The notes beneath the pieces were generated by a model that was not told the origin of the DNA, did no database searches, and saw nothing but the letters and a program-made list of their open reading frames with translations. A stretch of DNA of 64,000 bases from an uncultured Roseobacter sp. (GTDB lineage: Bacteria; Pseudomonadota; Alphaproteobacteria; Rhodobacterales; Rhodobacteraceae), in the NCBI RefSeq assembly GCF_947496515.1, contig NZ_CANMDB010000003.1:248001-312000 (forward strand), written 5' to 3'. The translations under genes were made by a program, and so were the position numbers. Shown here in pieces: positions 55,379 through 64,000 of the stretch (positions within the stretch are counted from its first letter, which is position 1; each line of letters starts with the position of its first letter).

Positions 55379-56920
55379 TCAATATCCCTCCGTCGGTTCG
55401 CTCAGCTTGCCCGGTGTCTCCAGCACGGTCGCGATATAGGGTTCCGGGTCAAACAGCTGGTCCGATATCGCGGTCATGTAGCGCGTCGCAGGTCCGGCAA
55501 AGACAGTATGCGCCGCGATCAGCGCGATCAGCCCGCCGACGGCAACATAGGACAGCATCGCGGGTGGTGTCGCAGGCTCTGCATCCTCCGCGCCTTCTGT
55601 CGCCTTGGCCTTCCAGAACAGCGTGCTGCCAGCGCGCGAAAAGCCGACAACCGCGATCAGGCTGGAAATCAGGACAGTGCCCCAGATCCAGGCGGCCGAC
55701 GTGCTTTCAAACGCGGCGTCGAGCACCAGCAGCTTGCCCAGAAACCCCGACAGGGGCGGCAGGCCCGCCATGGCAATAGCGGCGGCGAAGAACAACGCCG
55801 ACGTCGGCACCGCGCCCGCGATCACCGGCTGCGCGGTCAGCCTCAGATCGGCCCGGCCCGCGCGCACCAGATCCGTGATCAGGAACAGCGCCGCGGCTGC
55901 CAGCGTCGAATGCACCATGTAATAAAGCGCTGCGATGATGCTGGTGGGGGTGAAGAGCGAGATCGCCACCATGACCATCCCCATCGACCCGATCACGGCG
56001 AAGGCCACGAGGCGGTCCAGATGCCGCGCCGCGAGGATACCCAGCATGCCGATGGCGAGCGAGGCAAGTGCTGCGGGCAGCAGCCAGGTGGTGTGCAATC
56101 CCTCTGTCACCGCGAGATCCGGACCAAAGACCATCGTGTAGACCCGGATGATCGCGTAGGCCCCTACCTTAGTCATGATCGCGAAGAGCGCGGCGACGGG
56201 GGCGGGCGCTTCGGCGTAGCTGGACGGAAGCCAGAAGTGCAGCGGCAGCACTGCCGCCTTGATCGCAAAGACCAGCAGCAGTAGCACGGCAGCGATGCGG
56301 ATACCCGCCGTCGCCTCTGCGCCGATGAGCGTCACGCGCTGCGCGAGATCGGCCATGTTGAGCGTGCCCGCCTCGGCATAGATCGCACCCAGAGCAAACA
56401 GAAACAGCGTCGAGCCGATGAGATTAAAGAGCACATATTGCACCCCCGCCCGCAGCCGCGCATTGCCGCCCGCGTGGATCATCAGCCCGTAAGAGGCGAT
56501 CAGCAGCACCTCGAAAAACACGAAGAGGTTGAACAAGTCGCCCGTCAGGAACGCGCCCATGATCCCCATGATCTGAAACTGAAAGAGCGCGTGGAAATGC
56601 CGCCCGCGGTTGTCCCATTCGGACCCGATGGCGTAGAGCAGCACGAAAAGCGACAGCACCGCCGTCAGCAGCACCATCAGCGTCGACAGCCTGTCTGCCA
56701 CCAGCACGATGCCAAAGGGTGCGGCCCAATCTCCCAGTTGATAGAGCGTGATCGTCCCGTCTGAGGCCTGAAGTGCCAGGCCGAGCGCGATACCGATCAG
56801 CGCCAGCACCCCCGCCACCGAGAACACACGCTGGATGCCGATGTGATAGCGGGCGGCCAACACGATAAACGGCGCCAGCAGGGCGGGCAGGATCACCGGG
56901 GCTACGATCCAATGTATCAT
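55379..56920 (-). CDS. mrpD: Mrp Na+/H+ antiporter subunit D (MnhD/PhaD)
   Basis: A 513-residue, complex I NuoN-like proton-translocating subunit with about 14 membrane helices. Visible are GSEWDNRGRHFHALFQFQIMGIMGAFLTGDLFNLFVFFEVLLIASYGL (with the functional Glu in FFEVLL), AVLPLHFWLPSSYAEAPAPVAALFAIMTKVGAYAIIRV and MAGLPPLSGFLGKLLVL. It overlaps mrpC by 4 bp. Confidence 0.95.
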   Translation of the reverse strand: MIHWIVAPVILPALLAPFIVLAARYHIGIQRVFSVAGVLALIGIALGLALQASDGTITLYQLGDWAAPFGIVLVADRLSTLMVLLTAVLSLFVLLYAIGSEWDNRGRHFHALFQFQIMGIMGAFLTGDLFNLFVFFEVLLIASYGLMIHAGGNARLRAGVQYVLFNLIGSTLFLFALGAIYAEAGTLNMADLAQRVTLIGAEATAGIRIAAVLLLLVFAIKAAVLPLHFWLPSSYAEAPAPVAALFAIMTKVGAYAIIRVYTMVFGPDLAVTEGLHTTWLLPAALASLAIGMLGILAARHLDRLVAFAVIGSMGMVMVAISLFTPTSIIAALYYMVHSTLAAAALFLITDLVRAGRADLRLTAQPVIAGAVPTSALFFAAAIAMAGLPPLSGFLGKLLVLDAAFESTSAAWIWGTVLISSLIAVVGFSRAGSTLFWKAKATEGAEDAEPATPPAMLSYVAVGGLIALIAAHTVFAGPATRYMTAISDQLFDPEPYIATVLETPGKLSEPTEGY

Positions 56921-57273
56921 TGTGTCTCTCCGGATCCGGTGCTCTCTTCGTCGAGGGGGTCGTTGATGCGGTCATCGTCAGAGCCCAGAAATGCACCAAG
57001 TGCGATCATCACCACCACCGCCGTCATCCCGAAGGAGATCACGATCGCCGTCAGCACCAGAGCCTGCGGCAGCGGGTCGGCATAGCTGTCGATATTGTCG
57101 CGCAGGATGGGGGGCGCACCGATGGTTAGGCGCCCGGAGGAGAACAGAAACACGTTGACTGCATAGGTCAGCAGCGAAATCCCCAGAATGACCGGAAAGG
57201 TTCGCAGCCGCAGGGTCAGGTAGAGGCCACAGGCGGTCAGCACACCAATGGCCGAGGCAACGAGAAGCTCCAT
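56917..57273 (-). CDS. mrpC: Mrp Na+/H+ antiporter subunit C (MnhC/PhaC)
   Basis: A 118-residue NuoK-like subunit with three membrane helices, carrying ASAIGVLTACGLYLTLRLRTFPVILGISLLTYAVNVFLFSSG and DPLPQALVLTAIVISFGMTAVVVMIAL, as in the family, with a short hydrophilic tail. It begins 1 bp after the mrpAB stop. Confidence 0.95.
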   Translation of the reverse strand: MELLVASAIGVLTACGLYLTLRLRTFPVILGISLLTYAVNVFLFSSGRLTIGAPPILRDNIDSYADPLPQALVLTAIVISFGMTAVVVMIALGAFLGSDDDRINDPLDEESTGSGETQ

Positions 57274-57274
57274 C

Positions 57275-60142
57275 TCAGAGGCCTCCTTTCGCGGGGGTCG
57301 CGGGGTCGTTGCGCGACGGGTCGATGTCCATGGCGTGCTCTGTATCGGGCGTATGGGCGCGCCGCGCCAGCCTTGAGAAGCTTTCCAGCGACAACATCAC
57401 GGCGCCGACCACCGCAAGGAAGACGCCAAGGTCAAAGAGCGCCGCGGTCGCCAGTTCAAACTCCTGGAACGGCGGGATGCGCACATAGGTGAAATCCGAG
57501 GTCAGGAACGGCTTGGTCACGAACCACGAGCCGATCCCCGTCAGCCCGGCGATCAGAACGCCCGCACCGATGATCCCGTGGTAGGGATACCGCAGCCGCG
57601 CCGAGGCCCAGTTGAAGCCGCTCGCCATGTACTGCATGACCACCGCAATCGACACCACAAGGCCCGAGATGAACCCGCCGCCCGGCTCGTTATGGCCCCG
57701 CAGGAAGATGTAGAAACCCACCAGAAGCACCACCGGCATGATCACCCGGGTCAGCACCACCATCATGGTGGGGTGCATGTCGCCCGCCCGCGGCTGATCC
57801 GGCTTACGGTTCAGCAGCCGCGCACGCACCGGACCGGACAGCAGCGTTTCCGTCAGCGCGTAGATCAGAAGGGCTGCGATGCCCAGCACGATGATTTCCC
57901 CGTAGGTGTCGAAGCCCCGGAAATCCACGAGGATCACATTGACCACATTGGTGCCGCCGCCGCCCTTGTAGGAATTGGCCAGATGGAACTCCGAGATCGG
58001 CGCGCTGATCGCGTCGCGCATGAGGAAGTGATAGGCCATGACGGTCGTGACCAAACCGCCCGCGATGGCCAAAACGGTATCGCGCGCGCGGCGCATGGTG
58101 CTGCTCTCCACCGGGGAGTGTTTGGGCAGGAAATTCAGCGCCAGCAGCAGCAGGATGATCGTGACCACCTCGACCGTGATCTGCGTCATGGCAAGATCCG
58201 GCGCGCTAAAGAATACGAAGCCGACAGAGACCATCAGCCCGGCGATACCGATCAGGATCAGAGACATCAGCCGGTTGCGGTGCAAAAACACCATGGCGAT
58301 GGTGGCGGCGACCAGCATCGCCCAGCCCGCAAGGGCAACCGGGGTGGTGGGCTGCATCTCGCGCGTCGGTGCGCCCACCGTGCCCGTGACAAAGGCATAG
58401 GTGCCCGCGCCGATGATGGTGACGGCAGCAATCGCCCCGTAGCGGGAAAAGGCACCGTTGTGCAGACCGTGGATCAGCCCCTCCGCAAGGGAAACGAGCC
58501 GGGCGATCAGCCCCTCAAAGATCGTCTTGGCCTCGGGCCGCGGTGCTGCATCCCAGAGCCGCAGTGCGGGCTTGAAGACCGCCATCATCAGTAGACCACC
58601 GACAACCGCCGCGATGGACATGAAGAGCGCGGGGACCAGCCCGTGCCAGATCTTGATGTATTTGACCTCAAGTTCGGCGACGCCGCCGATCACGGATTTG
58701 GCGACGAGGAAAACGAAATCCTGAACGAGGAACGGCGCCACGCCGATGACGACCACCAGCACCACCAGGATCGCGGGTGGCAACCACATGCCGGCGTCGG
58801 GATCATGCGGTGTGGTGGGGTAGTCGTCGCGCACCGGGCCAAGGAAGGTGTGCCCGATGAGGCGAAAACAATAGGCCGCCGAGAAAAGCGAGCCGAATGT
58901 CGCCAGCGCGGGCACCAGCCACGGCGCACCAAAGAGAACTGTGTGCGTGGCCTCTTCCAGCATCATCTCCTTTGACAGGAACCCGTTCAGCAGCGGGATC
59001 CCCGCCATGGAGAGTGCCGCCAGCGTGGCAATGGTGAAGGTCACTGGCATCAGATGCCGCAAGCCGCCCAGCCGCCGGATGTCACGGGTATGCGCCTCAT
59101 GGTCGACGATCCCGGCCGACATAAAGAGCGCCGCCTTGAACGTCGCGTGGTTGAGGATGTGAAACACCGCTGCCATGGCGCCAAAGGTCGTGCCGGTGCC
59201 CAGCAGCATGGTGATCAGCCCCAGATGGCTGACGGTGGAGAAGGCCAAGAGCGCCTTGAGATCATGTTTGAAGAGCGCGATCACCGCGCCCAGCACCATG
59301 GTGATCAGACCGGCGGTGGTGACGATATAGAACCATTCCGGCGTGCCTGACAGAACCGGCCACAGGCGTGCCATCAGGAAGATCCCCGCCTTTACCATCG
59401 TGGCGGAGTGCAGATAGGCCGAGACCGGCGTGGGGGCTGCCATCGCGTGTGGCAACCAGAAGTGAAACGGGAATTGCGCGGATTTCGTGAAGCACCCCAG
59501 AAGGATCAGCAGCAGGGCGGGCAGATAAAGCGGTGAAGCCTGAATGAGCTCGCGGTTCTCCAGAATGACGCTGAGGTCGTAGCTGCCGACAATCTGACCC
59601 AGCAGAAGCATCCCCCCGATCAGCGCCAGCCCGCCCATGCCCGTTACCGTGAGTGCCATCCGCGCGCCTTGCCGACCCTCGGGCAGATGCTTCCAGTAGC
59701 CGATCAGAAGGAAGGACGACAGCGACGTCAGCTCCCAGAAAACTAGCAAAAGCAATATGTTATCGCTGAGAACAATGCCCACCATCGCACCCTGAAAGAG
59801 CAGAAGGTAAGTGAAGAACTCGCCCATATTGTCCTTGCGTGACAGATACGCCCGCCCGTAGGCGATGATCAGCAAACCGATCCCCAGAATGAGCAGCGCA
59901 AAGAAAAAGCCCAGACCGTCCAGCATCAGCGTGAAGTTCATTCCGAGGCTGGGCATCCACTCGACCCGCGCGCTGACCACCTCCCCGGCGAGGACGGCAG
60001 GCAAGTTGGTCAGCAGCCCGATGAAGGCCGTCAGCGACACGGTAAAGGTGATGCCCGCACAGGCCTGCCGCCCCGCCGAGTTCATCAGCCCCGGCAACAG
60101 CGCGCCAAAGAAGGGCAGTGCGACGATCAAGAAAAGAGACAC
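57275..60142 (-). CDS. mrpA: Mrp Na+/H+ antiporter fused subunit A/B (PhaAB)
   Basis: A 955-residue fusion. Most of it is MrpA, the NuoL-like subunit (FHFWLPHAMAAPTPVSAYLHSATMVKAGIFLMARLWPV, then AVFHILNHATFKAALFMSAGIVDHEAHTRDIRRLGGL). The last ~150 residues are an MrpB domain (FYIFLRGHNEPGGGFISGLVVSIAVVMQYMASG), so there is no separate mrpB. This is the layout of alphaproteobacterial (group 2) operons. The GTG at 60140-60142 was preferred: a CAGGAG site lies 5-6 nt upstream and the protein then starts MSLFLIVALPFFGALLPG; a GTG at 60190 is possible. It is the first gene of mrpABCDEFG, which exports Na+ and sustains Na+-coupled transport. Confidence 0.94.
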   Translation of the reverse strand: MSLFLIVALPFFGALLPGLMNSAGRQACAGITFTVSLTAFIGLLTNLPAVLAGEVVSARVEWMPSLGMNFTLMLDGLGFFFALLILGIGLLIIAYGRAYLSRKDNMGEFFTYLLLFQGAMVGIVLSDNILLLLVFWELTSLSSFLLIGYWKHLPEGRQGARMALTVTGMGGLALIGGMLLLGQIVGSYDLSVILENRELIQASPLYLPALLLILLGCFTKSAQFPFHFWLPHAMAAPTPVSAYLHSATMVKAGIFLMARLWPVLSGTPEWFYIVTTAGLITMVLGAVIALFKHDLKALLAFSTVSHLGLITMLLGTGTTFGAMAAVFHILNHATFKAALFMSAGIVDHEAHTRDIRRLGGLRHLMPVTFTIATLAALSMAGIPLLNGFLSKEMMLEEATHTVLFGAPWLVPALATFGSLFSAAYCFRLIGHTFLGPVRDDYPTTPHDPDAGMWLPPAILVVLVVVIGVAPFLVQDFVFLVAKSVIGGVAELEVKYIKIWHGLVPALFMSIAAVVGGLLMMAVFKPALRLWDAAPRPEAKTIFEGLIARLVSLAEGLIHGLHNGAFSRYGAIAAVTIIGAGTYAFVTGTVGAPTREMQPTTPVALAGWAMLVAATIAMVFLHRNRLMSLILIGIAGLMVSVGFVFFSAPDLAMTQITVEVVTIILLLLALNFLPKHSPVESSTMRRARDTVLAIAGGLVTTVMAYHFLMRDAISAPISEFHLANSYKGGGGTNVVNVILVDFRGFDTYGEIIVLGIAALLIYALTETLLSGPVRARLLNRKPDQPRAGDMHPTMMVVLTRVIMPVVLLVGFYIFLRGHNEPGGGFISGLVVSIAVVMQYMASGFNWASARLRYPYHGIIGAGVLIAGLTGIGSWFVTKPFLTSDFTYVRIPPFQEFELATAALFDLGVFLAVVGAVMLSLESFSRLARRAHTPDTEHAMDIDPSRNDPATPAKGGL

Positions 60143-60380
60143 GCAAACTCCTGCAGTACGGGGTCGGGATCGCCTTCCTATTTGTGTCACAAACGCGCTG
60201 TGCTCAAGTAAAACCGTAAAAAATCAACGCAAAAGATGTCTGCGGCACGGCCCTTCGTCCGCTGGTGGGCGCAAAAAACGGGCTGTTGTCCGGCTGGATC
60301 GGCCCATCCTCCGATGGACCGGGCACCGAAGGTTCGCTAGCCTCAAGCGCAGTCTGCAGCCCTATTTCCTAGGTCCCTTG

Positions 60381-61229
60381 ATGAACATCCAGCACATGCG
60401 CATTCTGATCGCCGTCATTGACACGGGCTCTTTCGCTGCAGCGGGAGAGGCCGTCGGCCGGTCGCAATCCGCCATCAGCCTGCAGATCAAATCGCTGGAA
60501 GAAGAGCTGGGTCTGACCTTGTTCGACCGTCTGGTGCGTCCGCCCCGGCCCACCGCCAAGGCCCGGGCGCTGGCCGATCACGCCCGCAAGGTGGTGACGC
60601 TATTTGATGCGACGCCGCAGGTTATTGACGGCGATCTGATCCGCGGGCGGCTGCGTGTGGGGGCTGTCCCCACGGTGCTGAGCAGCTTTCTGCCCCAAGC
60701 GCTGGCGGAGCTGCGCGCTCAACACGCGGATCTGTCCATCGACGTGCACAGCGACAGTTCGGACCGGTTGGCCGCCCAGCTGGGCGAGGGCGCGCTGGAC
60801 GTCGCCGTCTGCACGCGCCCACCCAGCCCCATTGCCGGGCTGGACTGGCATGTGATCGCGCAGGAACCGCTGATGGTCCTGGCCCCCGTCGACGCCGGTG
60901 GTGACGTCCGGGCGTTGCTGACGGGCCATCCGTTCATCTGGTTCAACCGGCAAACCTGGGCCGGTGGCGCCATAGAGAGCCATCTGGCGGAGCGAGGCAT
61001 CACCGTCGCCGCAACCATGGAGATCGATTCGCTTGATGCGATCCAGTCGCTGGTGCGGGCGGGTCTTGGCGTGTCCATCGTCCCCTTGTGTCGTGGGGGC
61101 AGTGGCCGTTGGCCTGGATTGCGGGCTGTGCCATTCGGGGATCCGCCGGTCACACGGGAGGTCGGCGCGCTCGTCCCGGCAGATGCGCGCGCATCCACGC
61201 TCATCAAGACGTTTCTCGGCGCGCTTTAG
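60381..61229 (+). CDS. LysR-family transcriptional regulator
   Basis: A 282-residue LTTR. The helix-turn-helix covers about residues 1-60 (NIQHMRILIAVIDTGSFAAAGEAVGRSQSAISLQIKSLEEELGLTLFDR), followed by the two-lobed effector domain (GRLRVGAVPTVLSSFLPQALAEL; LDVAVCTRP; SLDAIQSLVRAGLGVSIVPL). The ATG at 60381 gives the family N-terminus. It is divergent from mrpAB (238 bp apart) and 97 bp upstream of the desulfinase-like gene on the same strand; either could be its target. Confidence 0.92.
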   Translation: MNIQHMRILIAVIDTGSFAAAGEAVGRSQSAISLQIKSLEEELGLTLFDRLVRPPRPTAKARALADHARKVVTLFDATPQVIDGDLIRGRLRVGAVPTVLSSFLPQALAELRAQHADLSIDVHSDSSDRLAAQLGEGALDVAVCTRPPSPIAGLDWHVIAQEPLMVLAPVDAGGDVRALLTGHPFIWFNRQTWAGGAIESHLAERGITVAATMEIDSLDAIQSLVRAGLGVSIVPLCRGGSGRWPGLRAVPFGDPPVTREVGALVPADARASTLIKTFLGAL

Positions 61230-61326
61230 ATTGAGTAAATCAAAAGATATATGCCAGATATTCTCGTTATTATTTGGTATACTGTTGAAGTAACCTCCTG
61301 ATCACTCAGACCTTGCGGAGGTTTCC

Positions 61327-62550
61327 ATGTTTGACGATCACTCCACCGACCACGCCTCGTTCCTGCTGTCCGAGCGGCAACAGGCGCTGCGGGCCCGTGC
61401 CCGTGCTTTGGCGGAGCGCACGGCCCGGGTTCGTGCGGCCGAGACCGACGCGACCGAGACCTACCCTCATGAAACCGTCGCAGAAATGACCGATGCTGGG
61501 TTCATGGGCATGGGGGTGCCGCACGCTCTGGGCGGGCAGGGGGCCAGCTGTCAGGACATCGTGCTGGTGGTGGAGGAGTTCGCGCGCTGCTGCGGGGTGA
61601 CCGGGCGGATCGCGGTGGAGGGCAACATGGGCGCTATCGGTGCGATCCTCGCCTATGGTACGGATGGTCAACGGGAAATCGCGGCGCAACACGTGCTGTC
61701 CGGCGACAAACCTGCCATTTGCATTACAGAGCCCGACGCGGGCAGCGCTGCGACCGAGATGCGCACAACGGCGACCCGCGATGGCGACGGTTGGGTTCTG
61801 GAGGGGACAAAACACTGGATCACGGGGGGCGGTGTGTCGCGCCTTCATCTCATCTTTGCTCGGGTGATCGAGGACGGTCAGTTCAAAGGGATCGGCGGTT
61901 TTATGGCCTTTCTGGGCGAACAGGGGCTGGAGATTGGCCCGCGCGAGCCGACCATGGGCCTGCGCGGGATCCCTGAAACCGTGGTATGTCTGCGCCAGAT
62001 GCGTTTGTCCGCCGACCGTCTGATCTGCCCGCCAGAGGGGGTTGCGAAGGGTTTCGCAGGCTTGATGAACGCTTATAACGCACAGCGGGTGGGTGCTGCG
62101 GCAGTGGCGCTTGGCCTGGCGCAGGGGGCGTTCGAGGCCGCCCGGGACTACGTCAAGACGCGCCAGCAGTTCGGCAGGCCCATCGCGGAATTTCAGGGTT
62201 TGCAGTGGATGCTGGCGGATATGGCCACGCAGATCGACGCCGCCCGTCTGATGATCTGGCGCGCGGCCCAGAGTGCCCAGCATCAGCCGTCGGGCTTTCC
62301 GGACCCGGTTCAGGCCGCGCAGGCCAAGGTCTTCGCCTCCGAGATGGCGGTAAAGGTCACCAATGATGCGCTCCAGTTGCACGGTGCCGCAGGCTATTCG
62401 CGCAACAACCCGGTTGAACGCATGCTTCGGGACGCGCGCATGTTCACCATCGGCGGTGGTACCGCCCAGATGCTGCGCAACCTGATTGCGGGTGATGTTC
62501 TGGATATGAAAACACCGCAAACGCGGGACGGATACCTTCCCAAAGGGTAG
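61327..62550 (+). CDS. Probable 3-sulfinopropanoyl-CoA desulfinase (acyl-CoA dehydrogenase superfamily)
   Basis: A 407-residue acyl-CoA dehydrogenase fold with ICITEPDAGSAATEM and WITGGG flavin motifs. The canonical catalytic Glu is missing: the C-terminal block reads GYSRNNPVERMLRDAR (Asn where Glu is expected), and the alternative Glu of isovaleryl-CoA dehydrogenases is Gln253 (NAQRV). In the characterised 3-sulfinopropanoyl-CoA desulfinase of Advenella (AcdDPN7) I recall this Gln (Gln246) and a sulfinate-binding Arg84, which aligns with Arg94 here (VTGRIAVEGN); the C-terminal LDMKxPQTRDGYL also matches. It would split 3-sulfinopropanoyl-CoA to propanoyl-CoA and sulfite without redox chemistry. 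A GGAGG site precedes the ATG. It is flanked by LysR and GntR regulators. Confidence 0.83.
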   Translation: MFDDHSTDHASFLLSERQQALRARARALAERTARVRAAETDATETYPHETVAEMTDAGFMGMGVPHALGGQGASCQDIVLVVEEFARCCGVTGRIAVEGNMGAIGAILAYGTDGQREIAAQHVLSGDKPAICITEPDAGSAATEMRTTATRDGDGWVLEGTKHWITGGGVSRLHLIFARVIEDGQFKGIGGFMAFLGEQGLEIGPREPTMGLRGIPETVVCLRQMRLSADRLICPPEGVAKGFAGLMNAYNAQRVGAAAVALGLAQGAFEAARDYVKTRQQFGRPIAEFQGLQWMLADMATQIDAARLMIWRAAQSAQHQPSGFPDPVQAAQAKVFASEMAVKVTNDALQLHGAAGYSRNNPVERMLRDARMFTIGGGTAQMLRNLIAGDVLDMKTPQTRDGYLPKG

Positions 62551-62665
62551 CCATCTGCGCGCCTCCGGGTTGGTCTATGGTATCGGTTGCAAATGCATCT
62601 GTTTTCGGGCCTTGCTTGAACAATCTGTGCATGGGCCGAGGCCCTGATCATTTCTGGAAGGCTCT

Positions 62666-63343
62666 TTGACCGAAAAAACGCGCAAACGCCCCTCCAGCAT
62701 GGAACGTGCCCTCGAAGAGTTGCGCGCCATGATCTTTTCCGGACGGCTGGCCGCCGGATCGAACCATCTGGAGGCGGAACTGGCCAGTATGCTGGGTATG
62801 TCACGCACACCGGTGCGCGAGGCGCTGCTGATGCTGGAGGCGCAGGGTCTGCTGGAAATGAAGCCGCGCAAGGGCGTGCGCATCCTGTCGGTCTCTCCCG
62901 AAGACATGCGAGAAATCTACGATGTGCTGACCGAGCTGGAGAGCCTCGCCGCAGAGCAGGCGGCGCAGCGCGGATACGGCCCGGATGCTTTGGCGGATCT
63001 GGACCGTGCCATTGAGGAGATGGAGGCTGCCGTGTCCCGGGACGATCTGGATCGCTGGGCCGAGGCCGATGACCGGTTTCATACGGAGCTTGTCCGCCTC
63101 GGCCAGAACAGGCGGATCGAGATGATCTCCAACATGATGCGTGATCAGGTGCGCCGCGCGCGGGCCATCACGCTGTTTATCCGGCCGAAACCGGCGAAAT
63201 CCAACGAAGCGCACCGGCGGGTCTATCAGGCGATTGCCCACGGAGACGCTGACATGGCGCGCGCGGCACACCGGGCGCATTGCCAACAGGCCCGCGAGAT
63301 GCTGGTCGACCTGCTGGAACGTCATCGGTTGCGGGCTCTCTAG
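62666..63343 (+). CDS. GntR-family regulator (FadR/FCD subgroup)
   Basis: A 225-residue regulator. The winged helix-turn-helix (about 10-75: ERALEELRAMIFSGRLAAGSNHLEAELASMLGMSRTPVREALLMLEAQGLLEMKPRKGVRI) is followed by the helical FCD effector domain with the metal-ligand residues typical of it (DDRFHTELVRLG, RDQVRRARAITLFI, EAHRRVYQAIAHGDADMARAAHRAHC). It starts with TTG at 62666 behind GGAAGG; an ATG at 62699 would clip the first 11 residues. It probably controls the preceding desulfinase-like gene, 115 bp away. Confidence 0.92.
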   Translation: MTEKTRKRPSSMERALEELRAMIFSGRLAAGSNHLEAELASMLGMSRTPVREALLMLEAQGLLEMKPRKGVRILSVSPEDMREIYDVLTELESLAAEQAAQRGYGPDALADLDRAIEEMEAAVSRDDLDRWAEADDRFHTELVRLGQNRRIEMISNMMRDQVRRARAITLFIRPKPAKSNEAHRRVYQAIAHGDADMARAAHRAHCQQAREMLVDLLERHRLRAL

Positions 63344-63369
63344 CGCTCGCTCACCTGCCGGATCACGCC

Positions 63370-63398
63370 TTGACTTCCCCGGTACCAACCGGTGTATC
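63370..63398 (+). promoter_or_regulatory. Candidate sigma-70 promoter of aspS
   Basis: TTGACT (63370-63375) is followed after 17 nt by TGTATC (63393-63398), giving a leader of about 25-30 nt before the aspS ATG. Four of six bases match the -10 consensus. Confidence 0.5.
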
Positions 63399-63430
63399 TG
63401 GCGCGAAATTCGAACCCGAAGGAATCCACG

Positions 63431-64000
63431 ATGCACGCTTATCGCAGCCATACCTGCGCCGCTCTGACCTCTGAAAACGTGGGCGATACGGTGCGTCTGT
63501 CGGGCTGGGTTCATCGGGTGCGCGACCACGGCGGTGTGCTCTTCGTCGATCTGCGCGATCACTACGGTATCACCCAGGTGCTGTGCGATCCGGACAGCGC
63601 GGTCTTTTCGCAGGTCGAAAAGCTGCGCGCGGAGTGGTGCGTGCGGATCGACGGGGAGGTGAAGGCGCGCGATGCCTCGCTGGTCAACGAGAAGATCCCG
63701 ACCGGGGCGATCGAGGTCTACATCCGCGATGTGGAGGTGCTGGGGCCGGCGGGCGAGCTGCCGCTTCAGGTCTTTGGTGATCAGGAATACCCCGAAGAGA
63801 CACGGTTGCGGTATCGCTACCTCGATCTACGGCGGGAGCGGATGCAGGCCAATATGACCTTGCGCTCGGACGTGGTGGCGTCGATCCGGCGGCGGATGTG
63901 GGACAGTGGTTTCAGAGAGTATCAGACGCCGATCATCACTGCCTCCAGCCCCGAGGGCGCGCGCGACTTTCTGGTGCCGTCGCGGCTGCACCCGGGTAAG
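63431..64000 (+). CDS. aspS: Aspartyl-tRNA synthetase, 3'-truncated by the window edge
   Basis: The first 190 codons of a class II aminoacyl-tRNA synthetase charging tRNA-Asp. The OB-fold anticodon-binding domain ([46 protein letters not shown]) is followed by [14 protein letters not shown] and the start of the catalytic domain (class II motif 1 region [30 protein letters not shown]). The frame is open to the last base. It is the bacterial type; whether it is discriminating cannot be judged from this part. Confidence 0.97.
   Translation, partial: MHAYRSHTCAALTSENVGDTVRLSGWVHRVRDHGGVLFVDLRDHYGITQVLCDPDSAVFSQVEKLRAEWCVRIDGEVKARDASLVNEKIPTGAIEVYIRDVEVLGPAGELPLQVFGDQEYPEETRLRYRYLDLRRERMQANMTLRSDVVASIRRRMWDSGFREYQTPIITASSPEGARDFLVPSRLHPGK

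Noticed and set aside
61255-61290. A TATACT box and a GGTATAC palindrome upstream of the desulfinase-like gene as promoter and GntR operator
   Set aside because: No acceptable -35 element at the right distance, and the half-similar GGTAT strip before the GntR gene (near 62579) aligns only with a gap; too weak to report as a site.

Overview
The window looks like a chromosomal segment of a marine alphaproteobacterium of the Rhodobacteraceae (Roseobacter group). This is an inference from gene content and codon use. The DNA is GC-rich, most genes sit in tightly overlapping operons, and the set is typical of that group: an RTX Ca2+-binding protein, a DUF5928 glycosyltransferase, a TRAP carboxylate transporter, the aerobic cobalamin pathway with two cobalamin riboswitches, a fused MrpAB antiporter subunit and a sitABCD metal importer. 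I see no rRNA, tRNA, complete insertion sequence, prophage or CRISPR array.

Layout. 1-1578: 3' part of an RTX repeat protein, ending at a terminator shared with dnaJ. 1664-4802: dnaK-dnaJ on the minus strand behind a candidate heat-shock promoter. 5015-5617: alkB. 5618-7058: no convincing gene. 7059-8672: a GGDEF/EAL protein. 8798-21025: surface-polysaccharide genes, comprising an ABC-2 export permease, a PAP phosphatase (cysQ), kdsB, galU, two tandem GT2 paralogues, a Branch-type/DUF5928 glycosyltransferase, a 750-residue glycosyltransferase and a glycosyltransferase-sulfotransferase fusion. 21196-33216: one long operon with a TRAP transporter (dctPQM), an IclR regulator and a complete beta-oxidation set resembling the dicarboxylate (pim) operon of Rhodopseudomonas: CoA ligase, a two-subunit acyl-CoA dehydrogenase, hydratase/3-hydroxyacyl-CoA dehydrogenase, thiolase, thioesterase and an NMO-like flavoprotein.

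33270-48394: cobalamin synthesis. Riboswitch 1 precedes DUF1636-cobW-cobN-cobG-cobH-cobI-cobJ, then cobK on the opposite strand, then cobL-cobE-cobM-cobB-cobA. Riboswitch 2 precedes a CbiM-like permease, a terminator and cobF. 48413-52057: sitABCD behind a palindromic Fur-family-type operator lodged between the -35 and -10 elements. 52295-53974: BCCT osmolyte transporter. 54195-60142: six-gene mrp Na+/H+ antiporter operon. 60381-63343: LysR regulator, an acyl-CoA dehydrogenase-like enzyme that I identify as a 3-sulfinopropanoyl-CoA desulfinase, and a GntR regulator. 63431-64000: 5' part of aspS.

The most interesting points are: the desulfinase, which lacks the acyl-CoA dehydrogenase catalytic Glu and carries the Arg/Gln pair of the known desulfinase; the glycosyltransferase-sulfotransferase fusion that, with CysQ, implies a sulfated surface glycan; the split active-site signature of the paired acyl-CoA dehydrogenases; an 11-bp tandem repeat inside cobN; and the antisense position of cobK, whose start codon overlaps that of cobL in one CATG.
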